A stretch of 64,000 bases of DNA from Botryosphaeria dothidea. Taxonomy: Eukaryota > Ascomycota > Dothideomycetes > Botryosphaeriales > Botryosphaeriaceae. The stretch is from contig WWBZ02000001.1 of NCBI GenBank assembly GCA_011503125.2, positions 2,790,001-2,854,000 on the forward strand, read 5' to 3'. The notes beneath the pieces are model-generated. The model was given only the letters and a program-made list of their open reading frames with translations, was not told the DNA's origin and made no database searches. The translations under genes and the position numbers were made by a program. Shown piece by piece: positions 48,596 to 60,195 of the stretch; the stretch's first letter is position 1; the number at the start of each line of letters is the position of its first letter.

Positions 48596-49170
48596 GACAG
48601 TGGAGGAGCCGTGGTTTGGCGCGCAAGGCGAGGGTGAAGGCAATGGCGGAGAGCGAGCTGATCGCGAAAGAAGTCGGCAGCTTGCGCTCGTGCGGCTCGG
48701 CCCGAGCGAGCCTTCTCGGCATCCCGAGTTTGCACCTGGACCCCGCCGCAGGGTCAGCTTGCAGGCTCCAAGCTGGCTGGCTTGCCAGTGGATACCTAGC
48801 ATGTCAACAGACTGCTCAAGCGTGGGCCCCGCCGGCAATTGACGGCTCAAGTTTTGACAAGTTTGCCTCGACGCAGACATATCTGTGCTTCTGAGCCTCC
48901 ACGTTGCATGCTCTTAGGAATGACGGCGCGCGCATGCACGACAAGGCCCAGAAGCTACAGAGAGAGTGTTTTGGGAAGGTGGCAGGTGGGCGTGGTGTGC
49001 GACTGACGCGTTTACGATGGGAGCTTGAGCCACTTCCACATGATGCCGCGCGCTGTTTGAACACCTCACCTCCATCTCCATCTCTGCCGACCGGCACCCG
49101 ACCACGCTCCCGACTATCAATGGTGCCTGCCCCGCTACAGCCCGCCCGCATGCGACGGTGAATCACGACC
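48596..49170. promoter_or_regulatory. Divergent promoter region COX18-like / ALG11
   Basis: 575 bases separate the chosen starts, or 290 if the upstream ATG at 48880 is used. The region is GC-rich with a C-rich leader in front of ALG11. No specific site is named. Confidence 0.5.
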
Positions 49171-51153
49171 ATGCTGTTTCCTATCGCCGCCGCGCTCGCC
49201 GTCATTCCCTTCATCCTGCGCTCCGACTCATCCTCCAGCGCAACCGTTGCGAAGCTCTGCACCCTCCTCTATCTCGCTGTCCGCCTCCTCCCGCTCCTCG
49301 TCCGTCTGGCCGGCATTGCCATAGGTAGGAATATTCGTGGGAAGACACAGTCCAGGAGAGAGCTCTTGTTGGCCCGCGCAGAGCAGGAAGAGGAGGAGTT
49401 TAGCTTGAAACAAAAGGAGCCTCGCGGTGAAGATGAGGACTGGGAGAAAGTCGGACGTCGCCCGTCCGGCTCCTCAACGCCTGGAGACCCGCAGAACAAA
49501 GACTGGCAGGGCGTAGTCGGCTTCTTTCACCCATTCTGGTAAGCTTGCTTTCAGGCCTGCATCACCTTGCTCTCGCTCACTCGCCGCTCTAGCAACGCCG
49601 GAGGGGGCGGAGAGAGAGTGCTCTGGGCTGCCATCCGCGCAACCCAAAAGCGCTGGCCGCGCGCCATCTGCGTCGTCTATACCGGCGATCACGATGTGGA
49701 CAAGGCTACAATCATCCAGAAAGTTGAGGTACTTGGCTTTCCGCCTCGTTCCGTCGATGCGTGCTGACAGCGTGAAGGACCGCTTTAACATCCAGCTTCA
49801 CCCGCCCACCATCACATTTCTATATCTAAGCACCCGCCATTACGTGCTTAGCAGCACATGGCCCCATTTTACTCTTTTGGGACAGTCGCTTGGATCTTTG
49901 ATTCTTGCTCACGACGCCTTTAATCTCCTTGTTCCAGACATATTCGTTGACACCATGGGCTATGCCTTCGCGCTCGCCCTGTCCAAGTTCTACTTCCCAT
50001 TGGTTCCAACAGGCGCCTATGTCCACTACCCGACCATTTCAACCGATATGTTAGGCTCCCTCGAAGCCTCATCTAAGGAAAAAGAGGGCCAGACTCGTGG
50101 TGTTAATGCAGGTACGGGACACGGACTCAAGGGCAGGCTGAAGAAAAGCTATTGGATCCTTTTCGCCAAGCTGTACAGCTACATCGGCAGTTTCATCGAT
50201 GTCGTGATGACGAACTCCACATGGACCCAGGACCACATCCAACGACTGTGGGGACCCCGGCCGAAGCGCGTTCAGTGCTTCGACTCGCTCGTCCTTTCAT
50301 TTGGTCTCTCACGGCAGGGCTTACCCACCGATCACGAATCGTATCCCATCGAGGTGGTCTTCCCGCCGGTAGCCGTCGAGGAATTGGCCGAGCAGATTGA
50401 AGTTTCCGAGGCAACCGAGGCGGAGAGGGGACCTTACCTTCTGTACATTGCTCAGTTTCGGCCGGAGAAGAACCACCAGCTGATCCTGCATGCTTTCGCC
50501 GAGCTTATCAATTCCTGGCCGAAGAATTCGGAGGAAAAGCAAAAGCCGAAGTTGGTCCTGATTGGGTCAGTGCGTAATCCAGAGGATGCCACACGCGTCT
50601 ACAACCTTCGTCTCCTGGCGCACGAGCTGCGGGTCAAGGAATCCGTCGAGTTCATTTGCGACGCCACATGGCCGCAGATTCTCTCCTGGTTGCGGCGCGC
50701 CAGCATCGGCGTCAACGGCATGTGGAATGAGCATTTTGGTATCGGGGTGGTGGAGTACCAGGCGGCGGGCCTGATTAGCGTTGTCAACGACAGTGGAGGG
50801 CCGAAGCTGGACATCGTGGTGGAGATTGACGGAAAGCCAACAGGTGCGCGAAATTTGCTAATCCATTCCGCGAGCTGCGGCTTGCACGGCGGACGTGTGA
50901 TACCCGATACAGAGGAGGAATTTTGTTTGCTAACGAGGTGGGTGTGTCAACAGGGTTCCATGCGACGACGGCATCTCAATTTGCTCAAGGCTTCCGGCAG
51001 GCGCTGGCCCTGTCGGCGCAGGAGACGGTGGAAATGCGGCAGAGGGCTCGGCGCAGCGCAGGGCGTTTCACGGAGGAAGTGTTTGCGAGCAAATGGCTCG
51101 TGCAGATGGACAGGCTAGTGGAGCTGCAGCGGACATTGCAGCACACGAGCTGA
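49171..51153 (+). CDS. ALG11: ALG11 alpha-1,2-mannosyltransferase (dolichol-linked glycan synthesis)
   Basis: Exons 49171-49538, 49593-49728, 49778-50843 and 50954-51153; introns 54, 49 and 110 nt; about 589 residues. Alg11 adds the fourth and fifth mannose to the lipid-linked oligosaccharide on the cytosolic face of the ER. An N-terminal membrane span ([15 protein letters not shown], plus a second hydrophobic stretch) is followed by [17 protein letters not shown], created across the first intron. Then come [20 protein letters not shown] and [15 protein letters not shown]. The GT4 glycosyltransferase EX7E motif is EHFGIGVVE within [15 protein letters not shown]. The last junction restores [18 protein letters not shown]. 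The second acceptor could instead be at 49770, and a 48-nt in-frame stretch at 50270-50317 may be an extra intron. It is divergent from the COX18-like gene. Confidence 0.93.
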
Positions 51154-53334
51154 GGGGGCGAGACGGCAAGTCAAAATGGCATTGTGAGGGCGGCGGTTGC
51201 ATTGTGTGGCGACAGGATAGCTGCTGCAAGGACTGGAATGGACGGAAGATAGCAGGTGCATGACGGTGCTCCCGCACCTTGTCCAGAAGAGGCCGCTCAG
51301 GTCGCTCTACAGAGGGCGGAGCTGCAGCCAATCACTAGTGTCAAAAATGCTTTTCAGTCGGCAGAGAATCCAACAGCACGCGTGCCGTCTTCAGGAATTG
51401 TTGCTGCGCATGCGGGCGCGTGTCCCGAGTCCGGGCGACCGGATTCGGCGGGTCTTTCAATCTCTCGTGTGTATGCGGCGCCCTCTGGGGATCGTGTTTG
51501 AAAAGGCAAGGATAGCATGATGCACGACTCACGGCGTCTGCAACGGGCGACAGTGTTTTGGCCTCGGCAGCTCAGCCCTAGGACGAGTTCGGTACGGCGT
51601 GCAGGCCTTGGGGTGGGATTGGCGGAGAGGCAGCATTTGGACGCGCTTTGCCGGGTCATCTGCCCCAATAGCAGGCGGGCAGCGGTGGTGAGATCTGTAT
51701 CTCGCACCGGTAGCACGGCGAGAGGCGGCGATCCCGGACGCAGGGCTGTGTTGGGGGCAGCCTCACTCGCGGCCAAAACACTATATTACGTCCGACGTCG
51801 ACTCCACGCCTCGCGCACAGCTGCAGGCCAAAAGCAACGCGGCGGCTTACCTCAGAGAGTGGGTGAGCGAGTGGGGATCGGATCGGCCGCTCGCCGCTCT
51901 CGCGAGCATGATCGCCGCGCCTTCCGCATTGACGACAGGCCAGCCGGACGACGTCGACTGAGCACTGCGCTGCATATTCACCGCCGCCGCAACTGACATC
52001 ACGGGCTGTCTGTCGTTTGCGCCGCCGCAGCCACCCGCCACGCGCCAGACTCGCCGGATACCCACTGCTGCTGGCTGCTGACCGGTCCGCCGATATTGCA
52101 GATGTAAGTGCGCGCACTGGTAGTAGCTGGCCGCTGGGAGCATGCGAGACGGCTCGACGCAAAGGGGCAGGTGCGCTGGCTGAAGAAGCGCGCCTGGTCG
52201 CACGCGGCTGGCATTCACACACCACCGTCGACGCAGGCGGCCTGGCCGAGGGAAAACAAACTTCTCTGGAGGAACGAGCTCGGCCTTCGATCAGGCGTCC
52301 GCCAGAAGGCGGCGCAAAAATGAGGCGGCCATGCAAGGCGCGCGGCCGAGTGCCGCGATCATCTCGCTTGCCGCCGGGCGCCAGGCACGCTGCGCGGGCC
52401 GGACTGCTCTGCACCAGGCGGCGCTGCAGCGGACTGGATTGGACTGGACTTTGGCTGCGCGGCAACGGGCGGGCAGGCGACGCGTTGCTGCTGGCAATGT
52501 CGCGACAGCACAGGCGAGAGTGAGGCGGTGAGGGCGGCTGGCGTGCGTGCGGCCGGCGGCGGTGGACACTACCCAAGACGGGCGAAACGAGACGCCAGAT
52601 CAACATCGTGTCCAGGCTCTGCTCTCAGGGCGCGCGCCAGGATGGCCCCAGGCCTGCGGCCCTCTACTTGGCCGCCCTGAACGACGACGCCCTGTTCCGC
52701 TCCCCAGCTGCCTCCCGCCGCCCGTACCCACGCACACCACAGCACGGCATTCGAGGGTTCAACGCGCCGGTGCGTGGGATCCTTGCATTGCACCGCCAAG
52801 GGAACGAGTCATCTACTGCGAATTCCACGCCTCGTCCTGCGCTCGACGTGATGCAAAACAACTGAATTGTCCTCTCCGCCCGCTCCGCTCCTTTCCAGCG
52901 CCCCATAACCTGCCCGCCCGCCGCCCGCGTCCGCAAACAGCCGCCGATCCCCGTGGTACCTGCATCATTCCTCAAAACTGCCTTTATCCCCAAGCCATGT
53001 CCGCACCAGGCCCTTCCCACGGGCATGAGTACATGTGAAGGTACAGCAAGACATTTCCTTGCCCGTTTCCTGACTCGGAGCACGCGCCCAAGGTCGGGTT
53101 TGCCTGCGTTCATGCAGCCTTCCGTGACCGCCTGTCGATGAACACGTACTCAAAGTCCCTTGAGTCTCAACCCAGCTTGTGTTCGACAAACCGCCTTTTA
53201 GTCACCCGTGTGAGTCCAAGCTGACCCGTTTCAGTCTCCACCCGGACATCCTTTATCGCCCCCCACACCGCTCCAAATAACTTCTCCCCAACCGCCCTGG
53301 ACCTGCTTGCAACCACCGTCCACCATCCAGGCGA
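51154..53334. other. 2.2-kb GC-rich intergenic region upstream of SOK1
   Basis: It holds the ALG11 3' end and the SOK1 promoter and leader. CpG-rich DNA gives many overlapping open frames on both strands (up to about 316 codons), none with a known domain. The last 300 bases are C/T-rich, as expected of a 5' leader. Confidence 0.5.
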
Positions 53335-55732
53335 ATGACTGCCGACTACCGGAAGGGGCTAGAACCGCAAGGAACCAACCCGGATCGCCGCCAGGACAAC
53401 ATGGCTTCGCAGACCCAGGACAAGTCGCGCCGCGGCTCTACCATGAGCTACACAGGCGACTCTTCCGACCAGCCCTCGCTGCGCTACTCCTCCGTCCCCG
53501 GTACCACCGCCGACCGCACTGCTCGCGTCGTACAGCAGTCCACTCAGCCCTCTGCTCCCGCTGGCGAGACCTATCACCGTCGCCCAGAGCTCATGAATGT
53601 GCGCAGGAAGCGGAGCGGTTCCGAGTTTCGAGAGGAAGGCTTTTGCGATGAAGAGCAGGACACTGAAGCACGGAAGGCAATCGCGCTGGAGGCAGGGAAA
53701 ACAGAGGTCACCGACGCCGAAATCCTGTCCGACTTGTGCCAGTGGATCGAGATGTCGGCGGGAGGAAGCAAAGGCGCCCGTCTGGCCCACAGCTTCGCCC
53801 AAGCCAGCTCCTATCCGCCCATCACCAAGCACTCGCTGAGCGAACTCGATATCGGCGCCATCATCAACAACCCAAAGCTACGACACGATGTCAACTTTGA
53901 CCGTGAACTCCACTTCAGACCAAATTTTGACGGGGCCAAGGGCAAGTTCAAGCTAAAGACGGCGGAAGAGTATTGGAATGCGCTGGCTGCGGAGTTGGAA
54001 CTCTACAATTTTCTGTTCAACGGCGCCCCGTCAGTGACTCTACGAAAGGGAGCATCGTGGCCTCGCATCATTCAAATCGCCCAGAGGCGGATACCACTGA
54101 TGTTCGATACCATACGGGAGATCATCAAGAGCTTGGTACCAGAGCGGGATCAGTCAAGGGTTGAAGAGCAACTGGACACGAAGATGCTTATGCAGCAGAT
54201 TCAAAAGGGGGTGTGCGACTTGGTCAGCGTCGCCAAGTGGCTATCACATCTGCTGAAGGCGCATTGCGCTCCCGTGCGTGATGAATGGGTAGACAAGATG
54301 GTGGAGCAGATCGATTTTGGTACCCGAGGCGGTAGTGGCAGATCCCTGGTGAACGGCTTGAGAGAACTCCTGGGGATCCTTGAAGCCATGAAACTGGTGA
54401 GTCGTCATATAATGAAAATCCCTCTGACACGTCACCAAGCCCGACTAACAGTTCATCGCCCAGGACGTCGCCAACCACCAAATCAGACATCTCCGAGCCT
54501 TGCTTATCGAGGATACCATCAACTTCGAGCAGAAGTATCATCTAGACAGGATCGCCCGGCGACGTATCCTTGTCGAACGTTCTCAGTGCTGGTTTGCCCA
54601 ACACGCAATCACGTGCCGTAGCATACCTGCCGATCGCAACGCTAAGGACCGGGGTTTACGAGTGATCGTCCGCGGATTACTTTCGTTGCTAACCTCTTCA
54701 GATCGCCAAGGCTCGTTCCCGGAAACGTTCTACTTGGACTTCGACCGTCTGCGGGTCCTTAGGGCAGAATTCCGTGACCAAGTATACCTGGGTGTAGCAA
54801 CCGATACATTTAAGTCGCTGCTGAGGAGGGTAGGCTTCACAAGATCAGTACCCGACAATCATTTGCAGGCTCTGCGGGAAGCCGTGTCTGCCATTGTCGT
54901 TGTCAATGAAGTGGCAGGCACAAACAGCAACCAACACTGGCTCGTCAACATAGATAACATCGCCGTTGAAATTGTTCGCCACGCGCTTATGTTGTGTGGT
55001 GCGGAAGCAAACTACAACGCTGAACTCGTCGATGTCATAGCCGAACGACTGCGGTATCTCATCCGTCCAGAATTCGGCATGGTTTTCCACGAACAGGCTA
55101 GTGCTATGCGCGAGTCGCTCACAGCGCGTGTAATGAAGAGCACCGAATCCTTCGTCTCTTCATCTCCTGTCGACATCTTCAATGCTCTGATCAACTCCCA
55201 TGACACATCCGCGAATGTCACTTCTGAGTTTATGTCCCAGGAGGAGCGCGGACCTGAGGCAGAATTCTTGGATGACATCGCTCGCCGGGTCACGCACATT
55301 GCCGTTCTGCATTGGCGTATCTGGGGTTCCATCGTTTATTCTCAGACCGCCGCTTTTGCTTCACTTATGCGTAATCCTCTTCCCGACTTTTCATCTGCTT
55401 GCTCGTCTGTCTCGTCCTCTTCAACTGTGCTCGATGCCGACGCTTCAGCAGCGTCATGGACAGATGACGGTTTCGGTGCATCCAGCACCACCAGTAGCCC
55501 AGGTCCGGAACAGCACCACATTGACGAACAACAACCACAGCAACGTGCAAGGAGATGGAGCAGCGTCAATGAGCGACGCCCTGCAACGACTAGCTCCGCC
55601 GATCCTGCCTCCGCTGCGCTGTCTGCGCCGCCTAGTCATCAAGGTGGCCCCAATGAACAGCCGGAAGACCCGGGCAGCGGGAGTGGGAACGCCAGTAGCG
55701 GTTTGGAGCGTCTAGTTTACCGGCAACGTTAA
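53335..55732 (+). CDS. SOK1: SOK1 / TCP11 family protein (cAMP-pathway-linked)
   Basis: Exons 53335-54396 and 54464-55732 with a 67-nt intron (GTGAGT donor) give 776 residues. The N-terminal 130 residues are disordered. The TCP11 domain begins about residue 175 with RHDVNFDRELHFRPNFDG and continues through KTAEEYWNALAAELELYNF. Splicing joins LEAMKL to DVANHQIRHLRALLIEDTIN, the most conserved block of the family. The C-terminal 130 residues are Ser/Gln/Pro-rich. In yeast, extra Sok1 suppresses loss of protein kinase A; mammalian TCP11 acts in cAMP signalling in sperm. The biochemical activity is unknown. A second in-frame ATG at 53401 (MASQTQDKS) is a possible start. Confidence 0.9.
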
Positions 55733-56933
55733 GAAAAGATTAAAAAAGAAAATACGTGTCAAAGGTTCACGAATCAGCCCGTGGCTTCTTGGAGGGTCCA
55801 CATCACACAAGGTCGCACGGCAACTGGACTCCCAGAACTTTCTCCAACTATCAAGAGTCAGCATATTACGTTTCGCTTTACTTCCGGGCAGCAGAGCTGT
55901 CAATGCGGCACTGTTTCTGCCGCTTAAGTCGCCGCTGCGGCTGTGACGATTTTCATTACTTCTCTTGAAAGACATTTACGTCTTCAATCTCTTTCATGCT
56001 CCGCCCAGAACTGGATCCCACCTTTCTTTTGTATCACATGCATTGGCGGATCTCTAAATTGCAATATTGTAATGTCCTTTTCTGTATTCCTTGTGACGGC
56101 GGTTTCTAATCTTTTCCGACACCTCTCTTTACTTTTTCCAAATCTGCTGTCTTTTTTTTTTTGCTTGGCGTCCTCTCTGCTCTGTCTATACCTTGTGCGT
56201 TTAATTTCTTGTTCATCGGATGTTTTGCAAGCGTTTTATATTTCATTTTTAGCGGCATTGTATACCCGAGTTTGCTGTTTTCTAGTGTATTTATCTACAC
56301 CTTTCCTGTATACGTCTTTATTATCTTCGACTGGAAACAAGGTTGGCTTCACCGGGGCGGCGTTCTATTATTGATCATCTTCTAGCGGGTGGCGCTTGTA
56401 TGTAGGTTCTAGTGTTTTTGTTTTCACGCTCGCTGCGGCCGCCGTTGTCGGAGGCACTATCGTCTTCGGGGAATACCGCATGCGGTCGATTTATAACATA
56501 TACGAATCTTAAGGTAATACTCATAAGCTCTTCACCATTCATAGCCTGCAATTTGTGATGTCTACTTCTAATTCAAAAGAGGCTGAGAAAGCGCCAGCTT
56601 TGAAACAACCATGCGGCCATGGCTTCCCAAAGCTGGAATGTACTACCGCATGCGGAGTTGCTGCAATCCAGTTTCCCATGTTGCTCTAATACGGAAACAC
56701 AGCCGAAACGATGGGAAAAGAATGAATGCTGATTCCTTTAAAAGATATTTATGTGGTTTCCCATCTCGGGACCGTCATCACTTTTCCCTACTGTACCAGA
56801 ACACCGATGATCAAAGGAAGAAAATCAACGAAACCAAACTTTCCAATTCCCATCGCTAATACAACCAAAATTATAGGCGATCCATTCAATTACGCCATAG
56901 GGGCCTTTTTCGTTCTCGTCAATATGGACCCGC
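55733..56933. other. T-rich intergenic region between converging SOK1 and thiolase
   Basis: It holds both 3' UTRs. The plus strand is strongly T-rich from 56.0 to 56.35 kb, including a T-run at about 56152-56162; a hydrophobic 143-codon frame there (55943-56374) is a by-product of the T-richness. Confidence 0.5.
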
Positions 56934-58410
56934 TTAGAACCTAGCCTCGACCTTCTGATGCGTGTCTTGCAGCGCCCACTCGCTCCTGCTCTTCTTGCTC
57001 CTGACCTTGTCGGCCTGCTCGCGCGTGAAGCCCCTCGCCTCGACGGCCGGGTTGTAGCCCAGGCCGTTCCTCTTGCCAACCTCGTCGCTCGAGACCTCGG
57101 CGCCGAGCTTGCCGTCGGCGCGCTTGTAGACGGTGCAGACGCAGGCGCCGCCGAGGCCGAGATTGTGCTGCAGCGCCACGTCGACGCCCTTCTGACCGGC
57201 CTGCCCGCCCCGGGGCGGGACGAGGCGGTTGTTGGCCCAGCCGCGCAGGTGCCAGACGAGCTCGGCGCACTGCGCGATGCCCGTCGCGCCGAGCGGGTGG
57301 CCCTTGGAGATGAGGCCGCCCGACGGGTTGACGACGCAGCGCCCGCCGTACGTGATGTCGCCGCTGCGCACCATCTCGTGCGCCTTGCCGGCGCCGCCAG
57401 ACAGCCCGAGCGCGTCCAGCGTCACCATCTCGTTGGCGCTGAAGCAGTCGTGCAGCTCGCACAGGCGCACGTCGGCGGCCCGGACGTTGGCCTCGGCGAG
57501 CGCGCGCTTGGCCGCCTCGGCCGCCATGCTGTAGCCGACGAGCTCGATGGACGACTTGTTGAAGAGGGCGGGCGAGTCGGTGGCCAGAGCCTGGCCGGCG
57601 ATGAGGATGGCGCGGTCCTTGAGCTCCGGGTGCGCGTCCAGCCAGGACTGCGAGACGAGGATGGCGGCCGCGGCGCCGTCGGACGTCGGGCAGCACTGCA
57701 GCTTGGTGAGCGGCTCGTGAATGGTGGGCGACTTCATGACCTGGTCGAGCGTGTACTCGTCCTGGAACTGCGAGTACGGGTTGCGCTTGCTGTGCTCGTG
57801 GTTGACGCGCGCGATCTCGGCGAAGTCCTCCTTCTTCGCGCCGTATCTGGACGGCATGTCATGTTAGCAAATCGGTTGCGTTGGCATTCTCCTCGGGGTT
57901 GTGGGCTTACTTCTCAATGTACTCCCTTCCGGCGTTGCCGAACAGCTGCGCCGCACCCGGCGCGTTCGTGATACCCCTCGTCTCCTTCATGACCAAATTC
58001 GTGGTCAGCGTCGGGTTGGTTCTGTCCTGGAAAAAGGTGCTCAAGCTTCCGGGGAACATCTTCTCGAAGCCGACGACCATGGCCACGTCGACGGCGCCGT
58101 GCGAAACCATGGTGCGGCCCATGTGCAGGCCGGTGCTGCCGGTGCTGCAGTTGTTGTTGACGTTGTAGATGGGAATCTGGGTCATGCCGAACTGGTAGAA
58201 GACGCGCTGGCCGCAGGTGCTGTCGCCGTAGCAGTAGCAGGCCACGCCCACGTCGACGTCGTCGTAGTTGATGCCGGCGTCCAGCAGCGCCTTGATGCCC
58301 GCTTCGAAGCCCATTTCGTTGTAGTCGACCTTGCCGCGCGGCTTGACGAACTTGGTCATGCCCACGCCCAGCACGTAGCAGGCCTCCTTGGTTCCTTGCT
58401 TTTTGCCCAT
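56934..58410 (-). CDS. SCP2/SCPx-type thiolase, probably peroxisomal
   Basis: Exons 57911-58410 and 56934-57846 with a 64-nt intron (GTAAGC donor, TGCTAAC branch) give 470 residues. The active-site cysteine is C88 in NNNCSTGSTGLHMG. The second exon carries ELHDCFSANEM, NPSGGLISKGHPLGATGIAQ and the closing GLGGACVCTVY, the set found in sterol-carrier-protein-type thiolases. The family cleaves 3-ketoacyl-CoA in peroxisomal oxidation of branched or sterol side chains. It lacks the fused SCP2 lipid-binding domain of animal SCPx. The C-terminus EARF could be a weak type 1 peroxisome signal. Third codon positions are almost all G or C, more extreme than its neighbours, suggesting high expression. 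Substrate is not known. Confidence 0.9.
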
Positions 58411-59100
58411 GATTGCGGCTGGTGTGGCGACTAAGACTTGAGGCGTTGCGGGTTGATACCAGGGGCCAGGGTATCGAAGTTGGTGGTGTTAAATTCACAC
58501 GGATTCGGCTTGAGCAGCTTGCAGATTTCAGAGTGCGATACAACTCCGGCTGAGAAGAAGAGCACGACGTGCAACGGAGCAGGCAAGCGTGCGGTGGATT
58601 TAAAGATGGACTCTGGGCCGCGGCAGGGAGCTTGGAGCTACCCCAGCTACTTTGTGGGGACAACCGACAGGCCGAGGTGCCACCCCTCCCATCCCCGCAT
58701 CCTCTCCTGCACACTGCTGATTTCCGCCTTATATCCGCAGTTCTCTCGGCCCGCTGACTTTCCGTGAGTAAGCTCACCATACATTGTCAGATTATATTGA
58801 CACTTCTACATTCAAGCTCGGGTTGAAAGTAATTCTGCATCACATACTTCGTAGTTCGTTCGCAGAAGCTCATGCGCAAAATCCATTCCGTCGCGGGTCA
58901 TCCATGCAGAAATGCTGTGCAGCTTTATCTGATGTCCAGCTAAATTCTTGTACCCATATACCTCCTGAAATCCCCATTTTCCCAAGACTTGACCGGGCCT
59001 GTAAGTTCTGTATTATACGGTCATCTCTGAAAAGCAATCCCAAGCCACTCGAGCACCATCCTCGGACATCCGGCTATCCACCCTCTCCAGGAGCTGACTT
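58411..59100. other. Intergenic: thiolase promoter and DUF7918 gene 3' end
   Basis: Both genes lie on the minus strand. The region next to 58411 is the thiolase promoter and leader. No other feature is recognised. Confidence 0.5.
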
Positions 59101-60195
59101 TTAGTCTCCGGTAAGGTCAATCTCCTCGGTAGGCTGTGCTGTAGTTGAGCGCTGACGTTGGCGCCTCCCTCCGCGATCGTCGTCTCGATCGTCGCTACCT
59201 GCCTTCTCACGCTTGACCCTCGGCTCCTTTTTCGCTACATTGCGCTGTTCCTGATTCGAGTCAGTACAGGCCGAGTGGAAACATAAGCACGCATTCTGTG
59301 CCGATGAACGTGTAATACAACTTACCCTCTGTCGCCTCAAAAGTATTCTCATCTCCTCGGAAGTGAAAGACTCGATCGGCCGTTCTTCAAGCGGAACGGG
59401 TTTAGGAGTTCTTGGAATCAGACCAAGAGCTTGCAGGCCAGAATAGGGTCTGTAACGGAAGTTGAATACGGCAAACGGCTTGTCCAAAGGGTCAATATAT
59501 TCAGATTTGGACTGAGTCACCGGGCCTGTGGGTTCTCCATCTTCAAGGCTACATGCAGTTAGTTACTAAACAGAGCATTTTGAAGCTGCAGGTCTTACCG
59601 CGCTTGGTGCGAGATTCCCCTTCCTTTCAATGCCTTTTCCGGAACAACCCCCCAAGCTCCGAACGAGAGTGGCTGGTCTTCGATAGACTCCTGGACCTGC
59701 ACATTCTTGACCCTCCAAAGACGAATGCTGATCTCGCCAAGAGAAGTGGCCTTCTTTCTAAGACCTGGCTCGTTGATTCCTCCGTTGTTCTCATCTGCAG
59801 AATGCATTAGCCCACGCACTAGTTTCCGGGCAAAAGAGGGTTAACTGACCAATTTCAAGGTTCGCGAACGAAAACTTGTGTTCGTACCACCGTCTATCCT
59901 TCCTTGTTCGAGCACCGATCAGTTTAGCATGCCACCCACCCGGCCTACCGATATTCGCCGAGAGAAAGATAATCCCATCGGCGTGTTTTCCGTCAAGATA
60001 AACACGAGAAACAATGTCATGCTGCTTGTACGGGAAGCTCTGTTCAAAGCTCCAAGTGATCGAGAAAGTCTTCCCTGACTCAGCCTCAATGTACTTTGTC
60101 ATTGTGCCCTCTGGTTGCTCATCGTCCGGGTCGAGGTACTCCGTGTGGTTGGTGATGGTGACGATGAGCCCGGGCACCTGCTTGATTATGGCCAT
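59101..60195 (-). CDS. DUF7918-family protein with a SUMO-interaction-like tail
   Basis: Four exons: 59850-60195, 59599-59794, 59326-59548 and 59101-59250; introns 55, 50 and 75 nt; 304 residues. It starts MAIIKQVPGLIVTITNHTEY and continues with TKYIEAESGKTFSITWSFEQ and VYLDGKHADGIIF, the beta-rich fold of the fungal DUF7918 family as I remember it. Exons 2 and 3 add IRLWRVKNVQVQE and DKPFAVFNFRYRPYSGLQAL, also family features. The last exon is highly charged (RDDDRGGRRQRQR) and ends TEEIDLTGD, which resembles a SUMO-interacting motif (hydrophobic core beside acids). No enzyme residues are visible and the molecular function is unknown. All three junctions keep the frame. Confidence 0.82.

Noticed and set aside
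51656..52606. 316-codon open frame on the minus strand
   Set aside because: Same GC-rich artefact; no domain, and equally long frames exist on the other strand.
55943..56374. Hydrophobic 143-codon plus-strand frame
   Set aside because: The hydrophobic residues come from T-rich 3' UTR sequence; there are no conserved features.
56941..57971. Long frames of 251 and 337 codons overlapping the thiolase
   Set aside because: Arg/Ala/Gly-rich shadows of the very GC-biased thiolase gene.
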